A stretch of DNA of 64,000 nt, from the NCBI GenBank assembly GCA_902825875.1, contig CADECP010000023.1, forward strand, positions 57,166 through 121,165, written 5' to 3'. The notes beneath the pieces were generated by a model. That model saw only the letters and a program-made list of their open reading frames with translations. It was not told where the DNA came from and did not search any database. The stretch comes from an uncultured Acidobacteriota bacterium. Its GTDB lineage: Bacteria; Acidobacteriota; Blastocatellia; RBC074. Positions 38,446 through 46,745 of the stretch are shown piece by piece (within the stretch, counting starts at the first letter, position 1; each line of letters begins with the position of its first letter). A program made the translations under genes and the position numbers.

Positions 38446-38581
38446 CGGAAGATTGATAGATAAACGCAGGTCAGGAGAAGGAGAGAGAGTTTCAAGTTCG
38501 CTGCTGCAAACCCTCGCAAGCAGCGAAAACAAACAGCGAGACAGGTTTAATGCTTGTCCCGCCCAAAACAGGAGGCTCGCA

Positions 38582-39721
38582 ATGATTCGTACAAATCGTT
38601 TGTTCACCAGTTTGATTTTGGTTTTCGCGCTGTTGGCGCAGCCGTTGGCGGCAATGGCTCAAGACAAAAAAGCAAAATCCGGCGGCATTGGTTTGCAAAA
38701 ACAAGCCAACAACGCAGTCGTGGATATTACCAAGCTCCGCCTTTCCGGTGGCGATGTAGCTGAAGTGAGCTGGAACGTGGATATCCCTGCTGGCGTGGAA
38801 GTGCAAGGATTTGACGTTCGCGTGGATGCCGAACTGAGCAACGGCACAGCGCAAACCGACAGCAAATCGTTTGGCGGCAACGCACGATTTGGCAGTTTCA
38901 AATTCAATTTGCCGCTGGCTTCCAATGGCGGAGCAAAACCCGGCGGTGGAGTGACCGGAACAATCGGCCCCGCCAGCAAGGTCAAAGAGATTACCAAAGG
39001 CAGCAAGAGCGATTCTGCCCCGAAAACAACTGAAGCCAAATCCGGCGACAAAACGCCGCGCAAATTTGGCGAAGGCAATATCTCCGGCGGAAACAACAAC
39101 GGCGGTGGAAATAACAATGCAGGCGGAAACAATAACAACAACAATAACGGTAATGGCATTCGTCCGGTTCGTCCAACTCCGACTCCAAAGCCAAAACCGC
39201 TGCCTCCACCGGCGATCAACCCGCCGAAAGAGCAAGCACGGATCACTTCATTGCGAGCTTTTATTACGGCAAAGTTTGCCGCCGGAAACGATCTGACTGC
39301 GTTCAGCGATTTCATTCAACCGACCGACGCCGTCACTGGCGAAATGAAGCTGAAAGGCGCGCGTGGCAACACGTTGCAAGCCAAAAAGCTGATCCATCTG
39401 AACTCTGTGGCTCGGCTGGCGACGGAATGCGCTGCGGGACAGGAATGTTTCGACATCATCGCCGAACTTCGCGGAGCGGAAGCTGCGGGGCAGTTCAAAG
39501 TTTCGATGGAAGTCATCTTCGCCAACGGCACACGCCGAAACACCGCGCGAACAGTCGGCAACCTTTTCCGCCCGGTTCGATTGTCAGTGGACAAAATCGC
39601 CGGTCAGCAAATCGCCAACGTGCTGGTGAACATCAACGGCGGCGGCAACCGCGAACAGTTCATCAAACAAGACACACAAGGAATCGCCATTCTTCAGGGC
39701 ATAGGCGGCGCAAAGAAATAA
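38582..39721 (+). CDS. Secreted protein with beta-sandwich domain, Asn-rich and Pro-rich linkers
   Basis: The 379-residue product has a signal peptide (MIRTNRLFTSLILVFALLAQPLAAMAQ). Residues about 40-130 hold the domain repeated across this cluster (AEVSWNVDIPAGVEVQGFDV, SKSF). A linker follows with GGNNNGGGNNNAGGNNNNNN and PTPTPKPKPLPPP at about 165-215. The C-terminal region (ARITSLRAFITAKF, ECAAGQECFDIIAELRG) may be a second domain with two cysteines. The start at 38582 is fixed by AGGAGG at 38570-38575. The linker suggests a surface-displayed or fibre-associated protein. It is not recognised as a named family. Confidence 0.85.
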   Translation: MIRTNRLFTSLILVFALLAQPLAAMAQDKKAKSGGIGLQKQANNAVVDITKLRLSGGDVAEVSWNVDIPAGVEVQGFDVRVDAELSNGTAQTDSKSFGGNARFGSFKFNLPLASNGGAKPGGGVTGTIGPASKVKEITKGSKSDSAPKTTEAKSGDKTPRKFGEGNISGGNNNGGGNNNAGGNNNNNNNGNGIRPVRPTPTPKPKPLPPPAINPPKEQARITSLRAFITAKFAAGNDLTAFSDFIQPTDAVTGEMKLKGARGNTLQAKKLIHLNSVARLATECAAGQECFDIIAELRGAEAAGQFKVSMEVIFANGTRRNTARTVGNLFRPVRLSVDKIAGQQIANVLVNINGGGNREQFIKQDTQGIAILQGIGGAKK

Positions 39722-39734
39722 CCCCAAATCACAA

Positions 39735-39862
39735 GCTGGCGGCAAAGCGCACGTTTTCAAAACAGCGTGCAATCAAGCGAAGAAGCGGCACTCGTCTTCA
39801 TCGCCTCATTGCAAATCACCGATTGACACGTTCGGCAGGGAAGCGTGCGCCTTGCCGCCAGC
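39735..39862. repeat. Inverted-repeat element, GCTGGCGGCAA family
   Basis: Arms 39735-39753 and 39844-39862 match as complements at 18 of 19 positions (GCTGGCGGCAAAGCGCACG). It fills the gap between two genes of the cluster. Confidence 0.8.
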
Positions 39863-39885
39863 CGTATTCAACAAGGAGATCAAAC

Positions 39886-40527
39886 ATGCAATTCAAATTT
39901 ACTCTGCTGAAAACCAAAGCTAGAAAAGTGACGGCCACTGCGCTGATTATTTTGGTCGCATTCGGAGCGATCATTGCGGACACAGTGACCAAGCCGCGCG
40001 ATTTTGACGGCCAGATCAAACTTTCCATTTGCGGTTCGGACGGCAAGGGCGGTTGGGTGGTGAAGGATACTGTAACCGCCAATCTTCGCTTCGGATTCAA
40101 CATCACCGACCTGGCAAGTGGCAAAACTATCAAAAGCGATTTCGTCTGGAGCGGCCGTACGGCCAAAGGCACAAACTTTCGTGTTCGTCTTCTTGGGCAA
40201 GGGCAGGCCAGTTTCAACCCAGCCAACGGAGCCATCGAAGAACGGCTACCGCTCGAAGTGGAAGTGAACGGCAAAAAAGAGTCTTTTCAAATACCGCTCA
40301 ACACCGAACAGGTCAGGACGGCAATCGGTTCACTTTCCGGCAAACGGGCGCAGATCAACGGCAATGTCGGCGAGATGGCGCTGGTTGGCGAATCGCTGTT
40401 GAAACAGGTCAACCCATTTGAGAATCCGGCTGGTGTTAAACCCGCTCAGGTGGGCAATCGGTCAGGCTCCAAGGCAGAGCCGATTGCGGTGGTCGCCGAA
40501 CTCAAAGGCCGCGTAGTTGCCAAATAA
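39886..40527 (+). CDS. Secreted protein of the surface cluster, no recognised family
   Basis: The 213-residue protein has a signal peptide or anchor (ATALIILVAFGAIIAD) and a beta-rich mature part with LSICGSDGKGGWVVKDTVTANLRFGFNITDLASG and VRLLGQGQASFNPANG; the C-terminal third is rich in Gly, Val and Lys. It does not show the W/PxG pattern of the other secreted proteins. ATG at 39886 has AAGGAG eight bases before. Longer upstream frames have no leader and cross the inverted repeat. Confidence 0.8.
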   Translation: MQFKFTLLKTKARKVTATALIILVAFGAIIADTVTKPRDFDGQIKLSICGSDGKGGWVVKDTVTANLRFGFNITDLASGKTIKSDFVWSGRTAKGTNFRVRLLGQGQASFNPANGAIEERLPLEVEVNGKKESFQIPLNTEQVRTAIGSLSGKRAQINGNVGEMALVGESLLKQVNPFENPAGVKPAQVGNRSGSKAEPIAVVAELKGRVVAK

Positions 40528-40627
40528 CTTCACTCAAAGTTGAAAAAGTTTCTTTCAATGTTGACCAATGCTGACAAGGCAAAGGTCATTGAAAGTTTCG
40601 GCAAGCTATCGCTCAACTTTTCCAACC

Positions 40628-40696
40628 CCGCTTCCCGCAGTTTTTAGCCTCCTTGAAACCTGCGGTGCGAGTACCGCTCTGCGGGAAGCGGTCTTT
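40628..40696 (+). terminator. Strong terminator hairpin ending the first surface operon
   Basis: CCGCTTCCCGCAG (40628-40640) pairs exactly with CTGCGGGAAGCGG (40679-40691), followed by TCTTTTTCG. The loop is 38 bases and may hold an inner stem. Confidence 0.75.
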
Positions 40697-40716
40697 TTCG
40701 ATTGAATTGCCCAATC

Positions 40717-40818
40717 CGATAGCTCAGGCGGTCTGCGTGTGATCTGACTGTTGACCGACGGGTGAAATGCCAGCCGGGCTTTTGTCCTGGCACACAAGAT
40801 GGCCGCCTGAGCTACCGG
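40717..40818. repeat. Palindromic element between surface operons
   Basis: Outer arms CCGATAGCTCAGGCGG and CCGCCTGAGCTACCGG (15 of 16 paired) enclose an inner hairpin TGCCAG...CTGGCA. The 100-base structure ends four bases before promoter B. Confidence 0.75.
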
Positions 40819-40821
40819 AAG

Positions 40822-40889
40822 CATTCAAAACACTTTCACGCGAATTTCAAATCCGCTTCAAGATTTCAGGTGGCGGGTTTGAGTATTTT
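40822..40889 (+). promoter_or_regulatory. Promoter B with 11-bp direct repeats
   Basis: Units begin at 40822 (CATTCA), 40833 (CTTTCA), 40844 (ATTTCA) and 40855 (GCTTCAAGATT). The -35 is AGATTT (40861-40866), spacer 17, -10 TATTTT (40884-40889). It drives the gene at 40968. Confidence 0.8.
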
Positions 40890-40967
40890 TCGTCGCGTTG
40901 AGAGATGACCGGAAGCCGTAGCGTCCGGTTTTTAGATTGACTGATTGATTTAACAAGGAGGCAAGCA

Positions 40968-42140
40968 ATGCAGAGATCAAAACTTTTCACCGCGATTCTT
41001 TTTTCCATCGCAATTCTCATTTCCAATTTCGCCGGCGCGCAAGCTCAAGGCAAAAAGAAAAATCAGGGCAACGGTTCGCCTGCGCCGATTGGCATTCAAG
41101 TCGCTGAACCGGTTGATCGAGACAAGGCAAAAGTCGCCGTGACTTCGGCCAAAGTGCGAACCGTTGGCGCGAACGTTTTTGCCGAAGTGAAGTGGGAATT
41201 TTTCGCTCCGCAGGGCAGTCGCGTCGAAACTGTGGATGTCGAAGTCATTGGCGATTTGGGCAACAACACTGGCGTTTCAGAAAAAAAGAGCTTTGGAGCA
41301 GTCACCGGCGGATCGCTGTTTCTGGCCGAAGTCAGCAAACATCCAGCCAGCGATTTCACCAACATCAACGCCAAAGTCTCCGTCAAATTCCGCGACCTCA
41401 GCAACAACCAGCTTTTTGCCAAAGGCGCGGTCAAGAACTTTCCCGTTACGGTGAAACAGGTTCCGCAGCCGAAGCCCGCGCCGGTTCGCATCACTATTAA
41501 ACCGACTCAGATCAACGGATTGAACACCTTTGTTTTCTGGGATGTGGCAGGTGTCGGAACCAATAACCAGGTTGAAAGCTTCACAGTGACAATCACCGCC
41601 GACCTGGAAAAAGGCCCAGCGGTCGAGAAGAAATCACAGGGGCGTGAGCTTCGGAATCCGGCAGACCGTTCGACGCAATTCAGTTTCGTGCAAATAGGAG
41701 TGATCAATGCTTCGGCGATTCTGAAAACTCGCGTTGTAGTTGTTGCATTCGTCCGTAATCGAAATACCAATCTGATAGATCGAATTACCGAAGTTCGTGA
41801 AGACGTTTTCCCGCCCGCTCCGCTGCCGGTTGTCAATCTGGCGGTCAGCGATTTCAAGGCCAGCTTGAACAATCTGCTGTCGGTCAACTGGACGATCAAT
41901 GGCGACGGGGGAAGCGGGATCAAATCATTTGAAGTCAGTTTGACGACGATTTTTCCCGACAACACGCAAACGACTCAGGTGTTTCAGGCCAGCCCGCAAG
42001 CGCGCAGTTTTACGCGCTCGGTTTTGCCGCCCAATGGCGCGCCGAATGGGTTTAAACAGGCGTTGGCCACCGTTACGGCCAAAATGGAAGCCAACGACGG
42101 TCGCCAGTTTGATGTCGTCGCCAAACGCAAGCTGTTCTAA
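40968..42140 (+). CDS. Secreted protein with three tandem beta-sandwich domains
   Basis: The 390-residue product has a signal peptide (to about AQAQG, residue 28) and three copies of the recurring domain. They are marked by AEVKWEFFAPQGSRVETVDVE (about residue 75), TFVFWDVAGVGTNNQVESF (about 185) and LSVNWTINGDGGSGIKSFEV (about 310), joined by Pro-rich linkers (PQPKPAP, PAPLP). Each copy has the central Trp, the turn with Gly and a strand ending in a Lys/Ser-rich edge. The pattern is Ig- or fibronectin-like. AAGGAGG precedes the ATG. It is monocistronic between promoters B and C. Confidence 0.83.
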   Translation: MQRSKLFTAILFSIAILISNFAGAQAQGKKKNQGNGSPAPIGIQVAEPVDRDKAKVAVTSAKVRTVGANVFAEVKWEFFAPQGSRVETVDVEVIGDLGNNTGVSEKKSFGAVTGGSLFLAEVSKHPASDFTNINAKVSVKFRDLSNNQLFAKGAVKNFPVTVKQVPQPKPAPVRITIKPTQINGLNTFVFWDVAGVGTNNQVESFTVTITADLEKGPAVEKKSQGRELRNPADRSTQFSFVQIGVINASAILKTRVVVVAFVRNRNTNLIDRITEVREDVFPPAPLPVVNLAVSDFKASLNNLLSVNWTINGDGGSGIKSFEVSLTTIFPDNTQTTQVFQASPQARSFTRSVLPPNGAPNGFKQALATVTAKMEANDGRQFDVVAKRKLF

Positions 42141-42174
42141 AGCGTGGTCAGCATCGCGCGCAGTAGCAAGCGGC

Positions 42175-42242
42175 TATTCAAAAAACTTTCAAGAAACTTT
42201 CAGCCGCCGCTCAAGATTTCAGGTGAGCGGCTTGGCTAAAGT
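42175..42242 (+). promoter_or_regulatory. Promoter C with 11-bp direct repeats
   Basis: Units begin at 42175 (TATTCA), 42186 (CTTTCA), 42197 (CTTTCA) and 42208 (CGCTCAAGATT). The -35 is AGATTT (42214-42219), spacer 17, -10 TAAAGT (42237-42242). It drives the gene at 42347. Confidence 0.8.
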
Positions 42243-42346
42243 GCGCTTGTGGTTGGGAGAAAGAACTGGAATTACGGCGAAAGGAAGTCTTCAGAGAGCA
42301 ATTTCGCCTGAACTTAACAACAACAATTCATAGAAGGAGTTTTTCA

Positions 42347-43009
42347 ATGATTCGTAAATTTGCTGCATCGTTATTCATCTCTGCTTTGACGCTGACGCCA
42401 GTGCTGGCTCAGAAAGAGACGACTAAAGAAAAAGAAGTTGTCGAAAAAACCAAACAGGAAAAGGTGGCTGGCAAAAAGACCACCGAAAAGTCACAAACTC
42501 TGTTGCCGAGCGAAAAAATGAGCAAGAAGCCTCTGCCGCGTCCAACGCCGCCTGCCGGAAACAATGGCGGAATGAAAGACAACGACGGAATGGGACACGG
42601 CGGAATGAAACCCGGCGACAAAGGCAATGGCGGCGCTGGTGATATTCAGCTTGGCGCTGAAGTCATGATCCTGAACGTGATGAAAAACGATGCCAATGCC
42701 AAACCGAATCCGAACGGCGCGGGCCGTCTGGTTCCGGTCAAAGTCGAGTGGAAGGTCAAATTGTCGCCCGGCGCGAAGCTGATGGAACTGGAAGCCATGC
42801 TTAGCACGACGAACACCGACAATTCGATGACCAAAGTCTCGAAGATGCTTTCGGTGGCCGCCAACAATGACACGATCATGTTGCCTATGCCTGAAGGCGT
42901 TTTTGCCAAAGAGTTCGTGCTGAAGATCAACTCACGATGTGCGACGACCGGCAATCGAACGGTTTCTTCCAGCAAGATGAAAACCGGTTCGTTCCCGGCG
43001 GCGAAATAG
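42347..43009 (+). CDS. Secreted protein: charged linker plus one beta-sandwich domain
   Basis: The 220-residue protein has a signal peptide (MIRKFAASLFISALTLTPVLA). A lysine/glutamate-rich stretch (about 23-60) and a Gly/Met/Asp-rich linker (about 65-100) follow, then the recurring domain at about 103-220. Its motifs are VKVEWKVKLSPGAKLMELEA, the short STTNTDNS, and a C-terminal SKMKTGSF signature shared with the genes at 43277 and 43781. AAGGAG precedes the ATG. It sits alone between promoters C and D. Confidence 0.85.
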   Translation: MIRKFAASLFISALTLTPVLAQKETTKEKEVVEKTKQEKVAGKKTTEKSQTLLPSEKMSKKPLPRPTPPAGNNGGMKDNDGMGHGGMKPGDKGNGGAGDIQLGAEVMILNVMKNDANAKPNPNGAGRLVPVKVEWKVKLSPGAKLMELEAMLSTTNTDNSMTKVSKMLSVAANNDTIMLPMPEGVFAKEFVLKINSRCATTGNRTVSSSKMKTGSFPAAK

Positions 43010-43081
43010 CTTCGTCCCCCACCAAATACAGGTCGGAGCGCGGTAGAAAAAGATCAAGGGCAAAGCCGCTATCCGACCTGT

Positions 43082-43149
43082 TTTTCAAACAACTTTCAAG
43101 AAACTTTCAACCGGGCTTTAAGACTTGAAACCGACCGGACGGGTATTTT
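43082..43149 (+). promoter_or_regulatory. Promoter D with 11-bp direct repeats
   Basis: Units begin at 43082 (TTTTCA), 43093 (CTTTCA), 43104 (CTTTCA) and 43115 (GCTTTAAGACT). The -35 is AGACTT (43121-43126), spacer 17, -10 TATTTT (43144-43149). It would drive the run 43277-46661 and perhaps further. Confidence 0.8.
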
Positions 43150-43276
43150 TCGCCCGTAGTCAGGAGAAAGAGGGAGATGGAAATAGAGCAGGCGCTTCAG
43201 TCCACACTGAAGCAGCCTGTCAATTGAACAAACAACCGGGAGCCACTGGTTCCCACCAACGCAAGGAGGCAAAACA

Positions 43277-43744
43277 ATGATTCGCAAAAGCATTCTGTTC
43301 GCACTGGCAACCACCACAACAATCATGATGATTTCGGCTCTGGCCATTACCGCAATGGCGCAGAAACAAACCAAAAAACCGATCATTGCAGAAAAGTCGT
43401 CCCAACGAGTGGAAATGACCATTCTGGAAGTGACCAAAAAAGGTGTCGGCCAATCGGTTCAAGTGGACGCCAAGATGAAACTGGTGCTGCCCGCCGGAGC
43501 CAAATTGCAGTTTGTCGAATGGGCTTTGACGACGACCAATAGCGACGGTTCGACTTCCAGAGGCACGAAAACCTGGAATGCAGCGAACGCCGGAAACCAG
43601 CAGATTCTGACCTGCACGATTGATTTGCCGATGGCCAATGGAATCCTTGCCGAACGCTTCACGTTGTCCGCGGTGGCGGAAATCATCCACGAAGGCGTCG
43701 CCAGAAAAGTCCGCACATCCAAATCCGGTCGCTTCGCCAAGTAA
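43277..43744 (+). CDS. Small secreted single-domain protein, copy 1
   Basis: The 155-residue product has a signal peptide (MIRKSILFALATTTTIMMISALAITAMAQ) and one recurring domain: VEMTILEVTKKGVG, MKLVLPAGAKLQFVEWALTTTNSDGSTS, and a C-terminal RTSKSGRF end. The Trp of the consensus VxW is replaced, but a Trp lies further along the same strand. AAGGAGG precedes the ATG, and the leader GGAGGCAAAACAATGATTCG is repeated at the next gene, a sign of recent duplication. Confidence 0.85.
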   Translation: MIRKSILFALATTTTIMMISALAITAMAQKQTKKPIIAEKSSQRVEMTILEVTKKGVGQSVQVDAKMKLVLPAGAKLQFVEWALTTTNSDGSTSRGTKTWNAANAGNQQILTCTIDLPMANGILAERFTLSAVAEIIHEGVARKVRTSKSGRFAK

Positions 43745-43780
43745 GCGAAAACTTTCATCAACCTGACAGGAGGCAAAACA

Positions 43781-44251
43781 ATGATTCGAAAACTGACTCA
43801 AGTCGCTTTGGTCGCAATGTTCGCACTGTCGTTTTTGGCTCTGCCAGCGATGGCGCAAGGCAAAAAAGTTAAAGGCGTTAAGGAGCCGGTCGAAATCACC
43901 ATCGTCAACGTCACTAAAAAAGACGCGATGGCCAAACCTTCGCCCGACGGAGCCGGTCGCATCATCCCTGTGGATGTGCAATGGAAAACTGCTGGCGACG
44001 CTCGGCTGATTAACCTGGAAGCCGTGTTGAAATGCAGCAACACAGACGGCACGACCAGTGAAGTCAAAATGATGCTCAATGAAAAAATGACTTCCGGCAC
44101 GTTGATGCTGAAGATGCCAAACGATGTCTTTGCCCGCGAATACACGCTGACGTTGATGGGCAAATGCGTTTGGGAAGGCGGACAGGGAACTTCCAAAGCC
44201 AGCAAAAGCGGCGTGTTTCCTATGCCCGCGAACGCCGGAGCCAAAAAGTAA
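43781..44251 (+). CDS. Small secreted single-domain protein, copy 2
   Basis: The 156-residue product has a signal peptide (MIRKLTQVALVAMFALSFLALPAMAQ) and one recurring domain: VEITIVNVTKKDAMAKPSPD, VDVQWKTAGDARLINLEA, CSNTDGTTSEVKMML and a C-terminal SKASKSGVF end. It is closest to the domain in the 42347 protein (both contain a KPxPxGAGRxxPV segment). The gene follows copy 1 by 36 bases with the same AGGAGGCAAAACA leader. Two cysteines could form a disulfide, which fits the exported location. Confidence 0.85.
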   Translation: MIRKLTQVALVAMFALSFLALPAMAQGKKVKGVKEPVEITIVNVTKKDAMAKPSPDGAGRIIPVDVQWKTAGDARLINLEAVLKCSNTDGTTSEVKMMLNEKMTSGTLMLKMPNDVFAREYTLTLMGKCVWEGGQGTSKASKSGVFPMPANAGAKK

Positions 44252-44291
44252 GGAAGTAAGAAGCAGCAGAACTTCTGAAGGAGAAAATCAA

Positions 44292-46661
44292 ATGCGCGGT
44301 TCTCTCAACAAATTTTTTGCCGGTTTCTCACTCGTACCGGCGCTCGCTCTTTGTTTGGCGGTGATGCTGGGACTGACTCCTCTTGGTTCGAGTGTCGCCG
44401 CCAATCGTTCACAGGATTTGACCGTCAAGGCCGACTTTGACGGCAAAACCGTTTCACCCGACGATGCAATCGAACTGACGCTGAACCGCTTGCCTTCGCC
44501 TGCCGAAGGCCGAATCGCCGTCGTCGTTGGCCAAGCCGATTTGACCGATTTGTTTCTCGCCGAAGGCAATAGCTTGAAACACGCGCCCAAACCGTTTCCG
44601 CTGCCCGAAGGCGAAACCACGCTGACGGTTTATCTGGTTGCGCCGAGCGGCGATTGGAAAGAACTCGCCAGCTTCAAATTGAATGTGTCGTCGAAGCCGG
44701 GAGCGGCTGCACCTGTTGTCGCTGAAACGATTCAACCGGCGACCGCCGAACAAACGACAGCAACTCAAACTGCCGACGCTTCTCAAACTGCGGCACAGGC
44801 TCAAACTCCAGTCGAACCGGTCAAGCGGCGTTTCGGATTCGACAAATTCGAGATGTCGCCTTCGCTGAACATTGGCTTCAAATCGCAATTTGCCGAAACG
44901 CATTTTCCCGATTCCAACAAACCCGAACGGCCAACCTTTGCCGACGCGACCTTGCAGGGAACGTGGAAAAGCGAGATGGCTCGCGGCACGTTCAACATGC
45001 AGCATCAATTCGACATTGTCGGTTCCAGCTTTCGCAACGAAGCTCTGCGATTCGGCGAACAGGCTGACAAAGCTCGCCGAGTCGAATTGTCGTCTTACCT
45101 GATGCAGTTCCAACACGGCACGCGCAAATTCAACGTTGGCCATTCCAGTTTTGGCACGCAGCGGCATTTGATTAACAGCTTTGCCAGTCGAGGGTTTACC
45201 GCCGCTGTGCCGATCAGCGAACACCTGGACGTTTCGTTGGCGGCGATGAATTCGACGAATATCGTAGGTTTCGACAACTTTTTTGGCTTGGCAAATTCCA
45301 GGCATCGTCTTTACGGCGGAGTCGTCGGGTTGGAAGTTTTCTCCAAACGTCCGGGCAGTTTGCGTTTTGAAACAGGAGCCGTTGACGCCTGGTTTTTGGC
45401 TGACCGGCAGAATTTTACGCAAGGCAACATCAACGACAGCGAGCGCAGCAAAGGCGCAAGCTTCCGCGTGTTGGCCAAAGACAAAACCGAACGGCTTCGT
45501 TTCGACGGCGGTTTCACGCGCAGCCAGTTTTTCAACCCGGAAGACCCGCTGTTGAATCAGGACGCGGCGAACGTTGTTCAATCCCAAGTCACTACGCGCA
45601 ATGCTCGTTATGCCGAAGGCAGCATTGACCTGTTGAAAGAGTTTTCCTTCGTTAAAGCGAAACCGGCTGCGGCTCAACCTGCTTCCGGCGAAGCGGCGGC
45701 GCAGCAACAAACAACCGATGCTCAAGCCATCGCTTTGCCCGATCCAAAAAAGCTGAACCTGACGCTGAACGTCAAACACGAACGAGTTGATCCGCTGTTC
45801 AAAAGCATAGGCGCAGCGGCTCAGCCGGATTTGAATCAAAACATCGTCGAGTTCGTTGGTTCGTTTGGCGAATTGTCGTTCACGGCTTCGCACACTCGAT
45901 TCAACGACAATCTGGCGGGCATTCAAACAATTCTGCGGACGAACACGCGGCGCGACACTTTCGCCATCAACACGCCGACGCAGAATTTGTTCAAGCTGCG
46001 CCCGGCGGCTGTGCCGAACATTCTGCTGCCGCGCATTGGCTACACCTTTGAACGCACGCGAGCCAATGCCGATTTCATTCCCATCGGTGGCGGGTTCGAT
46101 CAACCCGGAGCGATTCCCGATCAGGCGAACATCAACCAAACGTTCAGCGCCGAATGGCAGTTGACGGAAAAGTATCGAGCTTCGTATCGGCTGAACCACA
46201 CGTTGCAAGACAACCGCGCCGTCGGCAGAGAAATCGCCGACTTGCGGAACTTCGTCCACACGGCCAGCTTCGGATTCACGCCGATGCCTACGCTGGAATT
46301 GAGCTTCGATTTGAACTTCGAAGACGCCAACAACCGCGAACAGGCGAACACGAATCGCACGTTGCGATTGGGCTTTATAGCCAATTGGCAGGCGACGACT
46401 CGGCAATCGGTGAACATGACGTTTGCGACTTTGGGAGCGGGCGATTTACTGCGAACGACCAACAGTCGCAACGACGAATTCGACGCGCAATGGAATTACC
46501 GGCTGACGCGCGAAAGCGAAGACAAGTTCAGGAAAGTGCAGATGATTTACTTCATACGCTATTCGAACCGATTCGCGCGAATCAACAACTTCGTCGAAAA
46601 CATCAACAACCTGACGAAGCTGAACACGTTCAACACCGGGCTGAATTTTATTTTCTTTTAG
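44292..46661 (+). CDS. Predicted outer-membrane beta-barrel protein
   Basis: The 789-residue product has a signal peptide (to about VAA, residue 37), a short beta domain (about 40-140), an Ala/Thr/Gln-rich linker (about 145-180) and then some 600 residues of alternating amphipathic strands rich in aromatic and charged residues. It ends in FNTGLNFIFF, an aromatic C-terminus as needed for BAM-dependent barrel insertion. No porin or TonB-plug motif is seen. Co-transcription with the secreted proteins (40-base gap, GAAGGAG before the ATG) suggests an export pore or surface anchor for them. Confidence 0.82.
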   Translation: MRGSLNKFFAGFSLVPALALCLAVMLGLTPLGSSVAANRSQDLTVKADFDGKTVSPDDAIELTLNRLPSPAEGRIAVVVGQADLTDLFLAEGNSLKHAPKPFPLPEGETTLTVYLVAPSGDWKELASFKLNVSSKPGAAAPVVAETIQPATAEQTTATQTADASQTAAQAQTPVEPVKRRFGFDKFEMSPSLNIGFKSQFAETHFPDSNKPERPTFADATLQGTWKSEMARGTFNMQHQFDIVGSSFRNEALRFGEQADKARRVELSSYLMQFQHGTRKFNVGHSSFGTQRHLINSFASRGFTAAVPISEHLDVSLAAMNSTNIVGFDNFFGLANSRHRLYGGVVGLEVFSKRPGSLRFETGAVDAWFLADRQNFTQGNINDSERSKGASFRVLAKDKTERLRFDGGFTRSQFFNPEDPLLNQDAANVVQSQVTTRNARYAEGSIDLLKEFSFVKAKPAAAQPASGEAAAQQQTTDAQAIALPDPKKLNLTLNVKHERVDPLFKSIGAAAQPDLNQNIVEFVGSFGELSFTASHTRFNDNLAGIQTILRTNTRRDTFAINTPTQNLFKLRPAAVPNILLPRIGYTFERTRANADFIPIGGGFDQPGAIPDQANINQTFSAEWQLTEKYRASYRLNHTLQDNRAVGREIADLRNFVHTASFGFTPMPTLELSFDLNFEDANNREQANTNRTLRLGFIANWQATTRQSVNMTFATLGAGDLLRTTNSRNDEFDAQWNYRLTRESEDKFRKVQMIYFIRYSNRFARINNFVENINNLTKLNTFNTGLNFIFF

Positions 46662-46662
46662 C

Positions 46663-46728
46663 GCGTTCGTAGTTCCGCCTTTAGGCGGCAGCGCGGCTTC
46701 AGCCGCCTAAAGGCGGAACTACGAACGC
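46663..46728. repeat. Perfect inverted repeat, GCGTTCGTAGTTCCGCC family
   Basis: Arms 46663-46688 and 46703-46728 are exact 26-base complements, separated by 14 bases, directly after the barrel gene stop. There is no T run. Confidence 0.92.
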
Positions 46729-46745
46729 GACAGCGGAGAGTCATC

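Noticed and set aside
40606..40824. 72-codon minus-strand frame between surface operons
   Set aside because: It runs through the terminator and the palindrome and has no start signal.
44454..46406. 650-codon open frame on the minus strand opposite the barrel gene
   Set aside because: It is an antisense shadow: no start signal, Arg/Gln/Val-rich translation without domain, and the plus frame has a signal peptide, a Shine-Dalgarno and an aromatic barrel end.
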